Assembly (NCBI GenBank): GCA_004124385.1 | Contig: SCKN01000003.1 | Span: 169,501-233,500 of the forward strand | Direction of reading: 5' to 3' | DNA: 64,000 nucleotides | Source of the DNA: Fidelibacterota bacterium | GTDB lineage: Bacteria; Fidelibacterota; Marinisomatia; Marinisomatales; TCS55 | In this document: piece by piece, positions 16,801 to 24,352 of the stretch | How the letters are laid out: the number at the start of each line of letters is the position of its first letter | Numbering within the stretch: the first letter of the stretch is position 1 | Program-made: the position numbers and the translations under genes | Notes under the pieces: model-generated | The model's input: the letters and a program-made list of their open reading frames with translations, nothing else | What the model was told of the DNA's origin: nothing | Databases searched by the model: none

Positions 16801-18537
16801 TGTGAGTTTGGTGTACGCTTTACACCTTTAGGTTATCCTGCAGCTTTAACGACATTACTTATCACTGTTCAGGGAGATGCTGCTGTCATTAACGGAAATA
16901 TAATCGCATTTGTTGATGATGCAGGTAGCGCTGCCGGACCGGGTGGATTAACACAGGTGACATTAGCGTCTGGAGTAGATTTTTCAGCAGTTGGTGGAGC
17001 CATTACTCAATTCGAAGTGGATGTAAGTGCTGCTGGTCTAGTTGTAAATAGTGGTGATGTCTATATTATGCTCCAGGAAAACAATTCCGGATTTATGGGT
17101 ATTGCCAATGATATTCAACCCCAAAGTCCAGAATATTACGATCGTAACTGGGTTGGACTTGGTGACGGTTTGTATATAACAATTTTTGATGCTGTTGACG
17201 GCGATCCTGCATTGACGGGAGATTTCGGAATTATGGCTACATTTGATGGTCCATCTCTGGCGACTGTTACTTTGAATAACAATAATGAAATATTGGAATA
17301 TACTCCCAATGGTTCTTATATAGGAATTTTTACAACAGAAGTGGATGCTGATTATGATTATGAAGCATTTGGTTATCAACGTTCCCCAAATCCCGAGTGT
17401 GTAGTTCGACTTACAGATTTTTGTTTTCCGGAATCACGAGCACGTTCTATGGAAGACAGCTTGATTGGCTACAATGTATATCAAGTATTAGATACGGGTG
17501 ACACGTTAGTAACAACAACAAGTGGAGCAGATGATACAACGGCAACAATTATTGTCCCGGCAAACTATGTGGAATATTGCTATAACGTTCGTGCCAGATG
17601 GAATACAGATAATTATGGTGTATTAGAAGCGAAACCAACAGATGATGCGTGCGCTGTACCGTATACTTACGGCGATGTTGATTTTAACAACAGCGTTGAC
17701 TTGAGCGACTTATTAACGGTGGTTGATTTTGTTCTTGACGTAACATCACCATCTGATGATCAATTTCGAGGTGCGGATGTAAACATGGATATGGTTATAA
17801 CAATTAATGACATTGTTATGATAGTGGACATTATTTATGGTCAAAATGCCCGCACGATGGCCTCGACAGATTCTCCTGTATTGGTCGATTTGTTAAGTTC
17901 TAATCAGCAGTTGCAGATTAAATTGGATTACGAAGGTTTAACCAGAGGACTACAGTTTACCTTGTTAGCAGATGCATTAGTAGAGATTGGAACGCCGCTA
18001 TTGTCCGTAAGTGACGGTGGGACGTTGGTTGCATCTAATCGAGCAGAAGACGGAACAGTGACAATAGTCGTTGTCAATACAGCAGGCGGATCAGTGGATC
18101 GAGCTGAAGATGTATTGGTAAGTATACCGTATACATTCAAGGGCGACCGCAGGGATAAAGCAGTGGTAGAGTTAACGGATTTTAAAGCAGCGGGAATGGC
18201 AGGAGAATCATTGCCGGTAACGATACGTGAGAAGCGAATAGATATCAGTGTTGTTCCATCGGTATTTGCCTTGCATCAGAATTATCCAAACCCGTTTAAC
18301 CCGGTAACGGAGATCCAGTTTGATGTACCGCAAGAGAGCCAAGTCCAGTTGACCATATATAATATAATGGGTCAGGAAGTAACCACCTTAAACAACAGCA
18401 CGTTGCAGGCCGGATTTCATAGTATACGCTGGGATGGAACGAATGGCTTGGGAGAGCAGGTAAGTACAGGGGTGTATTTCTACCGTTTATCCTCCCCGGC
18501 ATTTACATCCACCAAAAAAATGATTATGGTTAAATAA
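13843..18537 (+). CDS. Multidomain T9SS cargo protein with dockerin, cohesin-like and sorting domains (1564 aa)
   Basis: Signal peptide residues 1-22. In order: an Ig-like N-terminal domain; a fibronectin-III-like domain (ICPARNLDVVAGDARNFLYW) interrupted by an unrecognised insert (about 160-400); a choice-of-anchor-J/cleaved-adhesin-like domain (about 485-650: FYENFNSGIPATW, WFFSVDDIIVIG); a carboxypeptidase-regulatory-like domain (about 862-945, GITGIISDP-type start); an unnamed domain shared with the next gene (about 980-1145); a dockerin-like pair of Asp/Asn loops (about 1275-1332: DVDFNNSVDLSDLL and DVNMDMVITINDIVMIVD); a cohesin-like beta domain (1344-1466); and a T9SS type A sorting domain (about 1473-1564, YPNPFNP). 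It is expected outside the cell as an adhesin or scaffold; no catalytic site is seen. The next gene is a paralogue 24 bp downstream. Confidence 0.85.
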   Translation: MSFAKRLRRFTLLIFCISLVTAQSRDEVIELTHPVTGSMVDTNFVDVEVAVADYFTVGNPGCADCDGYIQITMDGTAVGQMTSDAAVTVFGLSEGSHFIEIEALDPSGASFSTVVYDSATFTVDMVSVPNICPARNLDVVAGDARNFLYWSAPIAMSNLNPFPAVPQSDPYHTGTTNGSAFIENSLIKAWGGPAASKEAGWAIFNISGMNPNIEVDTIIFNYYVNATNWPYWSATAVEVDPLTASAADVHTEILAGADAATAYLYQNEPGTFAPGWYSNVLLNGANDDLEDDIPQGYFVIGVVDRDGSTTYFLDIDGWNEANPPSIDIHWSAPGGRQGVYHAPAIADIPFSEDEIMAYKNAVSEGLTPPTALAGIGAYETESYPNASPREVIEGCGDFQNYSIYTFDGTEVATSDTNYYLHENLTNGTEYCYNIVANYTEGVSFATATVCATPETFIPDGITNLNAVGLDEEIALSWTDPSVPQYTFYENFNSGIPATWTVTDNNSSGIVWEASDIGPTGYNLDDYDGLFAIITSYSNTFPNSDLISPSIDLSNYSSATLYYNFNYQDFALNPTDSGLVYISGDGGSTWTLMNAYGAADTPPGGTNAILPDSASLNSVVGSSDVKIKFHYEVVSGESWFFSVDDIIVIGTDTSGSRDMTGSTVATFDTYIPGNTHTMEFSLNIQAPDFAYSDSVAITFPTGVTILDAGPDELGFGGEPYGPEPYNGIDGQTISWGTNANDGAGGIFGSLTVWATLSFDSTLSGPLSASYHVSDDWYNTPVDVDGNFNINQRNLTDGDLLGYNVYVDGSSTPHNASIIEDNTYLADGLTNGQSYTLGVTAVYYPDYESSQLESTATPTWLYGDITGIISDPNGNLLDSAIVRTGTFIDTTGSDGVYLLNNLEPGEYTVTVMRSDFEGDAENVTVLAQATAVSQDFVLTPTLARANGLEASAGDHQINLIWNKPGAGGAYDLLYYDDNLEAQIGCGGVCEFGVRFTPLGYPAALTTLLITVQGDAAVINGNIIAFVDDAGSAAGPGGLTQVTLASGVDFSAVGGAITQFEVDVSAAGLVVNSGDVYIMLQENNSGFMGIANDIQPQSPEYYDRNWVGLGDGLYITIFDAVDGDPALTGDFGIMATFDGPSLATVTLNNNNEILEYTPNGSYIGIFTTEVDADYDYEAFGYQRSPNPECVVRLTDFCFPESRARSMEDSLIGYNVYQVLDTGDTLVTTTSGADDTTATIIVPANYVEYCYNVRARWNTDNYGVLEAKPTDDACAVPYTYGDVDFNNSVDLSDLLTVVDFVLDVTSPSDDQFRGADVNMDMVITINDIVMIVDIIYGQNARTMASTDSPVLVDLLSSNQQLQIKLDYEGLTRGLQFTLLADALVEIGTPLLSVSDGGTLVASNRAEDGTVTIVVVNTAGGSVDRAEDVLVSIPYTFKGDRRDKAVVELTDFKAAGMAGESLPVTIREKRIDISVVPSVFALHQNYPNPFNPVTEIQFDVPQESQVQLTIYNIMGQEVTTLNNSTLQAGFHSIRWDGTNGLGEQVSTGVYFYRLSSPAFTSTKKMIMVK
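17841..18537 (+). repeat. 697-bp near-identical 3' cassette, copy 1
   Basis: This copy aligns without gaps to 21975-22671 at a fixed offset of 4134 bp, with 10 mismatches counted by eye (about 98.6% identity). It encodes the cohesin-like domain and the T9SS sorting domain. Sequence directly upstream, including the dockerin codons, is clearly diverged between the genes, so the boundary is sharp. The match ends essentially at the stop codon. Confidence 0.95.
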
Positions 18538-18561
18538 CAGAGATTTAAACAGGAGTATTCC

Positions 18562-21500
18562 ATGCGATGGAAATCACTAAAAATTATTTTAATGAACTTA
18601 ACCTTGAGCGGAGCATTATGGGCTCAGGCAGAGGTCATCAACATTACATCTCCGGCATCCGGAGCTATCATTGATACTAATTTTGTTAGAGTGTCATTTG
18701 ATGTTGCAACCTATTTTTCTGTTGGAGATTCAGGGTGTGCAGATTGTGATGGTTTTTTAAAGTCATTTTTAAATGATAACCATGTACAAAGTTCATTTAC
18801 AACAAATGATATTGCACTTGTGGACTTAATTGATGGTAATTATACTTTTAGATTAGAAGCAGTAGATCCCTATGGTTATAGTTTTGATCCTGCTATTGAA
18901 GATACTGTTTCATTTTCTGTCATAGGCAATCCTTCTTTATGTGCTCCCTCTGATTTGATGGTTTACGAGGGTGATAGCCGTAACACTCTTGAGTGGAGTG
19001 AACCGGTAGCAGGAGGCTCTGGCGGAATTGGCTGTGGCGACTATCTGATCACAGCTCTGCCGTTCAGTGATCAAAATACAAATGTAGGTATGGTTGATGA
19101 CTGGGACGTGACCGCCAGCGATGGTGAAGATGTTGCCTATACCTTGAATCTTTCTAGTGAAACAACCATTGATATTACCGTTTGTTTTGGGTATACGAGC
19201 TACGATACGAAACTGGAAATTTTTACATTTGATGGAACGGACTGCAGTTTAACGTACACTGATGCTGTGACGACGGGTAATTATAATGATGATTTCACAT
19301 GTGCTTTTAATGGCTTATACTCTTCGTTGTTGAATGTAACATTGGCTGCAGGCCAATATTATATTGTCGTAGATGGCTATGCTGGCTCAACCGGGAATTA
19401 TGAATTAAGCATAGTTGAATCCACTGGTCGTACCGTTGCACATGACACTCAAGCTGATTTCGATCTGGAATTGCTCAAATCAGGTTTGAACCCTGATGAT
19501 CTATTTGCGGATTTTCAAGAATTACAGAATGCAAGGAATGATTCAAGAGAAATCGATATCCTTTGCGGGACATTTGTTCAGTATAACATTTATAATTCAG
19601 CTGATAGTTCTCTGGTGGGATCTGCGGATACTACCTATTACCTCCATGAAAATTTGACCAATGATACGGAATACTGTTATTATGTTAGAGCTGAATATGC
19701 TGAAGGTGAATCTGCAAATTCAGATACAGCCTGCGCGACACCGGCAGCTTTCATTGCAACACCGATCACGAATCTCATGGCCACACCTTTAGATGAAGAA
19801 GTAGCCCTGTCCTGGACAGAACCGTCCACATCCACCTATGTGGTGTTTACAAGCTTTGAAGGATCCGATGGCGGTTTTACCGGAAGTGGTGGTTTTGAAA
19901 GAGGCGTCCCAACTGTAGGGCCGAGTGCAGCCGGCAGCGGCGCCGAATGCTGGGCCACCAACCTAAATGCTAATTACGATAACATGATGTTTGCAACTTT
20001 AACGTCACCTGCTTATAATTTGACGGGTATGACCAACCCCATGATGCAGATTAACCACTGGTATAATATTGAATTAAATTGGGATGGCGGAAATGTCAAA
20101 ATATCTGATGACAATGGTTCCACCTGGACCATTTTAACTCCTACCGTTGCTTATCCCGCAGCTGCTGTTTCTACTGCGAATGTAGGCATTCCCGGTGAAC
20201 CGGCCTATTCTGGGACTAATAGCAGCAATTTCTGGCATAATGTCCAGTTTGACCTGAGTAGTTATGATTCATCAACAGTTATGTTTCGCTTTGATTTTGG
20301 CACTGATGGTTCAGTAACATATGAAGGCTGGTATATTGATGATTTTGCTCTGTTGGAAAATTCAACCGGTCGTGAAAATGACGGTGATTTAACACATTAT
20401 AATGTGTACCAAGATGGTGTTTTAGTTCAAGATTCTGTAGAAGTTACAGGTTATGTTGTAACAGATTTAACTAACGCAACTACTTATACGTTTAGCGTTT
20501 CTGCCGGGTATTATCCCAATTATGAAAGTGATACTGTAAGTGTTTCATCAACACCTACATGGATGTATGGTGATGTTTCGGGTGTTATTACAGATCCTGC
20601 CGGTGCATTGCTTGACAGTGCAATTGTTTATACTGGCAGTGTCAAAGATACAACCGGAAGTGATGGAACTTATTTTCTCGGTGACCTTGAACCTGGGGTA
20701 CACAATGTAAGAGTAACCCGCGATGGTTTTGATTGGTCAGAAGCAAATGTAACTATTATTGCCCAGGAAACTGCCGTAACCCAAGATTTTGAAATGATTC
20801 CGGTTGTGGGTGTTCCTTGGGGCTTAACAGCTGATGGCAGTGATCACGCAGTCAACTTGGCTTGGAGAACTCCAGGAGGACAAGCACCATATGACATTTC
20901 GTATTATGATGCAGATTTAGAAGGCCAAATAGGCTGCGGAGGCGATTGTGAGTTCGGTGTACGTTTTACACCTTTGGGCTATCCTGCTACATTAACGAGT
21001 ATTATGGTGAGTGTCCAAGGTGACGCAGGTGCAGTATCCGCTAATATTATAGCATTTCTTGAACCCAATGGAGATTTAAGCGGCCCCGATGGACTGACGC
21101 CCATTACACTGGCTAGTGGAGTGGATCTGTCAGCTGTTGATTTTAATTTAACCCAATATGAAGTGGATGTAAGCGAAGCCAATATAGAAGTCACCAGTGG
21201 TGATATATATATCATGATTCAGGAAAACAATTCAGGATTTATGGGCATAGCTAATGATATTGCACCGCAGTCCCCGGAATATTATGATCGCAACTGGGTA
21301 CTGGTTGGTGGAGTATATTCAACCATATTTGATGCTGTTGGCGGTTCTCCAGATCTGACTGGTGATTTTGGTTTGCAAGCGACATTCTTTGGCGTAATGG
21401 GACGTTCAACATTGAACAGTGCTAATGAAGTCGTGCAGGGAGCGAGTGCTCCAGTGCAGCCGGTCAGGGAAGGTGCATTTGCCAATGTTTCATCTGGACC

Positions 21501-22671
21501 TCATATTTACAAAGAACATATTATTGCTGATCAGGTATTGCCGTTCTTGAATGTCGCAAGTGCCAGCAGTCAGCAAAATAGCCGCAGCGTAAGTCTGACT
21601 GGATTTAACGTATATGAAGTATTGAGCAGTGGCGATACGCTTGTGGCAACAGGCCCTGAAACTGATACGACTGATATTATATCTGTACCCAGCAATTATA
21701 CTGAATATTGTTATGCAGTTTCTGCAGTGTGGGATCATTCTGAATATGGTGCCATTGAGTCTAAAAAATCTGGTATTGCCTGTGCCACTCCCTATTTGCC
21801 CGGTGATATAGATTTTAATGATGATGTGGATATTTCTGATCTTTTAGCATGCGTTGATTTTATCCTTGAAGTGGATATTCCCACGGAATCAGAGTTCCGT
21901 AATGCGGACGTGAATATGGATATGGAAATCAATATTGCTGATGTAGTCATGATTGTTGATATTATCACCGGCGGTCAAAATGCCCGCATGATGGCCTCGA
22001 CAGATTCTCCTGTATTGGTCGATTTGTTAAGTTCTAATCAGCAGTTGCAGATTAAATTGGATTACGAAGGTTTAACCAGAGGACTACAGTTTACCTTGTT
22101 AGCAGATGCATTAGTAGAGATTGGAACGCCGCTATTGTCCGTAAGTGACGGTGGGACGTTGGTTGCATCTAATCGAGCAGAAGACGGAACAGTGACAATA
22201 GTCGTTGTCAATACAGCAGGCGGATCAGTGGATCGAGTTGAAGATGTATTGGTAAGTATACCGTATACATTCAAGGGCGACCGCAGGGATAAAGCAGTGG
22301 TAGAGTTAACGGATTTTAAAGCAGCGGGAATGGCAGGAGAATCATTGCCGGTAACGATACGTGAGAAGCGAATAGATATCAGTGTTGTTCCATCGGTATT
22401 TGCCTTACATCAGAATTATCCTAATCCGTTTAACCCGGTAACAGAGATCCAGTTTGATGTACCGCAAGAGAGCCAAGTCCAGTTGACCATATATAATATA
22501 ATGGGTCAGGAAGTAACCACCTTAAACAACAGCACGTTGCAGGCAGGTTTTCATAGTATACGATGGGATGGGACGAATGGCTTGGGAGAGCAGGTAAGTA
22601 CAGGGGTGTATTTCTACCGTTTATCCTCCCCGGCATTTACATCCACCAAAAAAATGATTATGGTTAAATAA
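18562..22671 (+). CDS. Second multidomain T9SS cargo protein, paralogue of the upstream gene (1369 aa)
   Basis: A signal peptide ends at LWAQ. In order: an Ig-like N-terminal domain matching its neighbour (VFN-like CADCDGF shared); a fibronectin-III-like domain that carries a bacterial pre-peptidase C-terminal (PPC) type insert (about 160-290: DDWDVTASDGEDVAYTLNL, AGQYYIVVDGYAG); an adhesin/choice-of-anchor-J-like domain (about 428-605, ending GWYIDDFALLE); a carboxypeptidase-regulatory-like domain (about 670-755); the shared unnamed domain (about 790-955); a dockerin-like region (about 1081-1138: DIDFNDDVDISDLL, DVNMDMEINIADVV); a cohesin-like domain (1150-1272); and a T9SS sorting domain (about 1279-1369). 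Same domain plan as the first gene with one module swapped. An AGGAG lies 7 bases before the ATG. The pair is probably one transcript ending at the hairpin 22695-22724. Confidence 0.85.
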   Translation: MRWKSLKIILMNLTLSGALWAQAEVINITSPASGAIIDTNFVRVSFDVATYFSVGDSGCADCDGFLKSFLNDNHVQSSFTTNDIALVDLIDGNYTFRLEAVDPYGYSFDPAIEDTVSFSVIGNPSLCAPSDLMVYEGDSRNTLEWSEPVAGGSGGIGCGDYLITALPFSDQNTNVGMVDDWDVTASDGEDVAYTLNLSSETTIDITVCFGYTSYDTKLEIFTFDGTDCSLTYTDAVTTGNYNDDFTCAFNGLYSSLLNVTLAAGQYYIVVDGYAGSTGNYELSIVESTGRTVAHDTQADFDLELLKSGLNPDDLFADFQELQNARNDSREIDILCGTFVQYNIYNSADSSLVGSADTTYYLHENLTNDTEYCYYVRAEYAEGESANSDTACATPAAFIATPITNLMATPLDEEVALSWTEPSTSTYVVFTSFEGSDGGFTGSGGFERGVPTVGPSAAGSGAECWATNLNANYDNMMFATLTSPAYNLTGMTNPMMQINHWYNIELNWDGGNVKISDDNGSTWTILTPTVAYPAAAVSTANVGIPGEPAYSGTNSSNFWHNVQFDLSSYDSSTVMFRFDFGTDGSVTYEGWYIDDFALLENSTGRENDGDLTHYNVYQDGVLVQDSVEVTGYVVTDLTNATTYTFSVSAGYYPNYESDTVSVSSTPTWMYGDVSGVITDPAGALLDSAIVYTGSVKDTTGSDGTYFLGDLEPGVHNVRVTRDGFDWSEANVTIIAQETAVTQDFEMIPVVGVPWGLTADGSDHAVNLAWRTPGGQAPYDISYYDADLEGQIGCGGDCEFGVRFTPLGYPATLTSIMVSVQGDAGAVSANIIAFLEPNGDLSGPDGLTPITLASGVDLSAVDFNLTQYEVDVSEANIEVTSGDIYIMIQENNSGFMGIANDIAPQSPEYYDRNWVLVGGVYSTIFDAVGGSPDLTGDFGLQATFFGVMGRSTLNSANEVVQGASAPVQPVREGAFANVSSGPHIYKEHIIADQVLPFLNVASASSQQNSRSVSLTGFNVYEVLSSGDTLVATGPETDTTDIISVPSNYTEYCYAVSAVWDHSEYGAIESKKSGIACATPYLPGDIDFNDDVDISDLLACVDFILEVDIPTESEFRNADVNMDMEINIADVVMIVDIITGGQNARMMASTDSPVLVDLLSSNQQLQIKLDYEGLTRGLQFTLLADALVEIGTPLLSVSDGGTLVASNRAEDGTVTIVVVNTAGGSVDRVEDVLVSIPYTFKGDRRDKAVVELTDFKAAGMAGESLPVTIREKRIDISVVPSVFALHQNYPNPFNPVTEIQFDVPQESQVQLTIYNIMGQEVTTLNNSTLQAGFHSIRWDGTNGLGEQVSTGVYFYRLSSPAFTSTKKMIMVK
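21975..22671 (+). repeat. 697-bp near-identical 3' cassette, copy 2
   Basis: This is the partner of 17841-18537. The first 430 bp hold only two differences, both changing an amino acid (Thr to Met and Ala to Val). The last 265 bp, which is the sorting domain, hold eight differences, all synonymous. This uneven pattern points to gene conversion or different ages of the two halves. Confidence 0.95.
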
Positions 22672-22694
22672 TAATCACCAGAAAATGTTTAATC

Positions 22695-22724
22695 AAAACG
22701 GCTCCGAAAATCGGGGCCGTTTTT
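22695..22724 (+). terminator. Intrinsic terminator after the cargo gene pair
   Basis: A GC-rich stem built from ACGGCTCCGA and TCGGGGCCGT (one mismatch), with an AAA loop, is preceded by AAA and followed by TTTT. It lies 23 bp after the stop codon. Confidence 0.85.
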
Positions 22725-22752
22725 GTTGGGAACCAATGTGTAAATTCTGCAT

Positions 22753-22775
22753 AAGAATTCAACAAAAGAATTCAA
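22753..22775 (+). repeat. Direct repeat AAGAATTCAA upstream of htrA
   Basis: Two exact 10-base copies start at 22753 and 22766, a 13-bp period. Each contains the palindrome GAATTC. The site is 27 bp before the TTG start, where an operator could act. No regulator can be named. Confidence 0.4.
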
Positions 22776-22801
22776 TCAATATTTAACTAGGAGTACTTAT
22801 C

Positions 22802-24184
22802 TTGAAACGAAATTTAATTATTTTCATTCTCATAGTTTCGTGCGGTTGGGCACAAAATTCCATTGCCAGACAGTTCAGTAATGCATTCGCTGATGTAGCT
22901 GAAAAAGTTAATCCGTCCGTCGTAACAATTTTAGCGAAAAAAGAAATAAAAGTGGATCGCTACCATCGCAACAATCCATATAATAACTTATTTCCTCAAA
23001 AATTCTTTGATCAGGAATTGTATACCCGAGCACTGGGATCCGGTGTCATAGTTGATAGTCAAGAAGGATATATTCTTACCAATAACCATGTAGTTGAAAA
23101 TATGGACGAAATTACCGTTAGGCTTATCGATAAACGGGAATACGAAGCGGTTATTGTTGGTAATGACCCCAGATCAGATTTGGCTATAATCCGGATTGAA
23201 GCACATGAATTGACGGCAGTTGATTTTGGAGATTCTGACAAGCTGCGTGTTGGCGAGTGGGTGTTAGCAATCGGGAGCCCCTTTAGTGATAATTTGAGTC
23301 ATACTGTCACGGCCGGTATCATCAGCGCATTGGGCCGCAGTAGTATTATATCCAATGATAATTATGAAGATTTTATTCAGACTGATACTGCAATCAATCC
23401 CGGTAACAGTGGTGGAGCACTGGTGAATTTGGATGGTGCTTTAATTGGTATAAATACAGCTATTGCCACGGGTGGATTACAGAGATCCAGTAGTGGCGTG
23501 GGATTTGCAATTCCGGTGAACATGGCCAAAAAAGTGATGGATGACCTTATCAATGAAGGACGTGTTATTCGCGCATGGTTGGGTGTGTATATTCAGGATT
23601 TGGATGATGGCGCCGCACGTGCGTTGGGGTTGGATACCAGGGATGGAGCACTCATTGGCGATGTGGTAAAAAACAGTCCAGCTGAAAAGGGTGGAATTGA
23701 AATCGGGGATATTATTACAACATTTGATGGGCAGGGAATTTCCGGATCGTCCAATCTGAAAAACATTGTATCCAGTTCTAAACCGGATAAACGCTATACT
23801 GTTGAATTATTGCGTGATGGTAAAAAGAAAAAATATTTTATTACCCTTGAAGAATTACCGGAAAATCCCCGTACGTTGGCTCGTGTGGAGTCAGACATTG
23901 AAAGTGAATTGGGTTTTCGCATTGAAAATGTTACAATCCAGTTATTGCGAAAATATGAAATTTATGATAATGTTGAAGGTGTAGTTGTTACGGACATTGA
24001 TCGAAGAAGTGAAGCGTTTACTGCTGGTTTGCGTCCGGGAGATGTTATTACAAGAGTCGGCCGCCGTAATGTGAACTCAATTAAGAATTTCTATGAACTT
24101 CTCGATACAGAATCCCGAGGAAACACTGTTTTATTGCTCGTAAAACGAAAAGATGTATCGCGGTTTTTAACTCTGGAGATGTAA
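22802..24184 (+). CDS. HtrA/Deg family periplasmic serine protease
   Basis: A DegP/DegQ-type protease and chaperone that degrades misfolded envelope proteins. The 460-residue product has a signal peptide ending GWAQ, a trypsin-like domain with catalytic His96 (TNNHVVEN), Asp126 (RSDLAIIR) and Ser203 (NPGNSGGA), and two PDZ domains (about 260-350 and 370-460, the first with RAWLGVYIQDL). The start is TTG at 22802, supported by TAGGAG 8 bases upstream. Two direct copies of AAGAATTCAA lie just before it. Placement after the surface cargo genes fits envelope quality control, but the terminator between them suggests separate transcription. Confidence 0.94.
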   Translation: MKRNLIIFILIVSCGWAQNSIARQFSNAFADVAEKVNPSVVTILAKKEIKVDRYHRNNPYNNLFPQKFFDQELYTRALGSGVIVDSQEGYILTNNHVVENMDEITVRLIDKREYEAVIVGNDPRSDLAIIRIEAHELTAVDFGDSDKLRVGEWVLAIGSPFSDNLSHTVTAGIISALGRSSIISNDNYEDFIQTDTAINPGNSGGALVNLDGALIGINTAIATGGLQRSSSGVGFAIPVNMAKKVMDDLINEGRVIRAWLGVYIQDLDDGAARALGLDTRDGALIGDVVKNSPAEKGGIEIGDIITTFDGQGISGSSNLKNIVSSSKPDKRYTVELLRDGKKKKYFITLEELPENPRTLARVESDIESELGFRIENVTIQLLRKYEIYDNVEGVVVTDIDRRSEAFTAGLRPGDVITRVGRRNVNSIKNFYELLDTESRGNTVLLLVKRKDVSRFLTLEM

Positions 24185-24352
24185 ACAAGTTTCTCTGTCA
24201 AATATTTTTATTAAAGAAATACTAAAATAATTGATTAATTTTTAAATATAAACATTACCAAGACTCATAACCTTTGATAGGTATTTTTGTTTTCTCCTTC
24301 TTTGTTTCCATCTGATTAAAACACTAATTTCCGCCCTCTATTTAGAGTCATC

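Noticed and set aside
17928-22274. Matching 70-codon minus-strand frames at 17928-18140 and 22062-22274
   Set aside because: They are conserved only because the 697-bp cassette is duplicated; they lie opposite the cohesin-like codons.
24185-24352. Possible T-box leader upstream of ileS
   Set aside because: The gap is only 168 bp, and neither the T-box sequence nor a specifier stem is visible.
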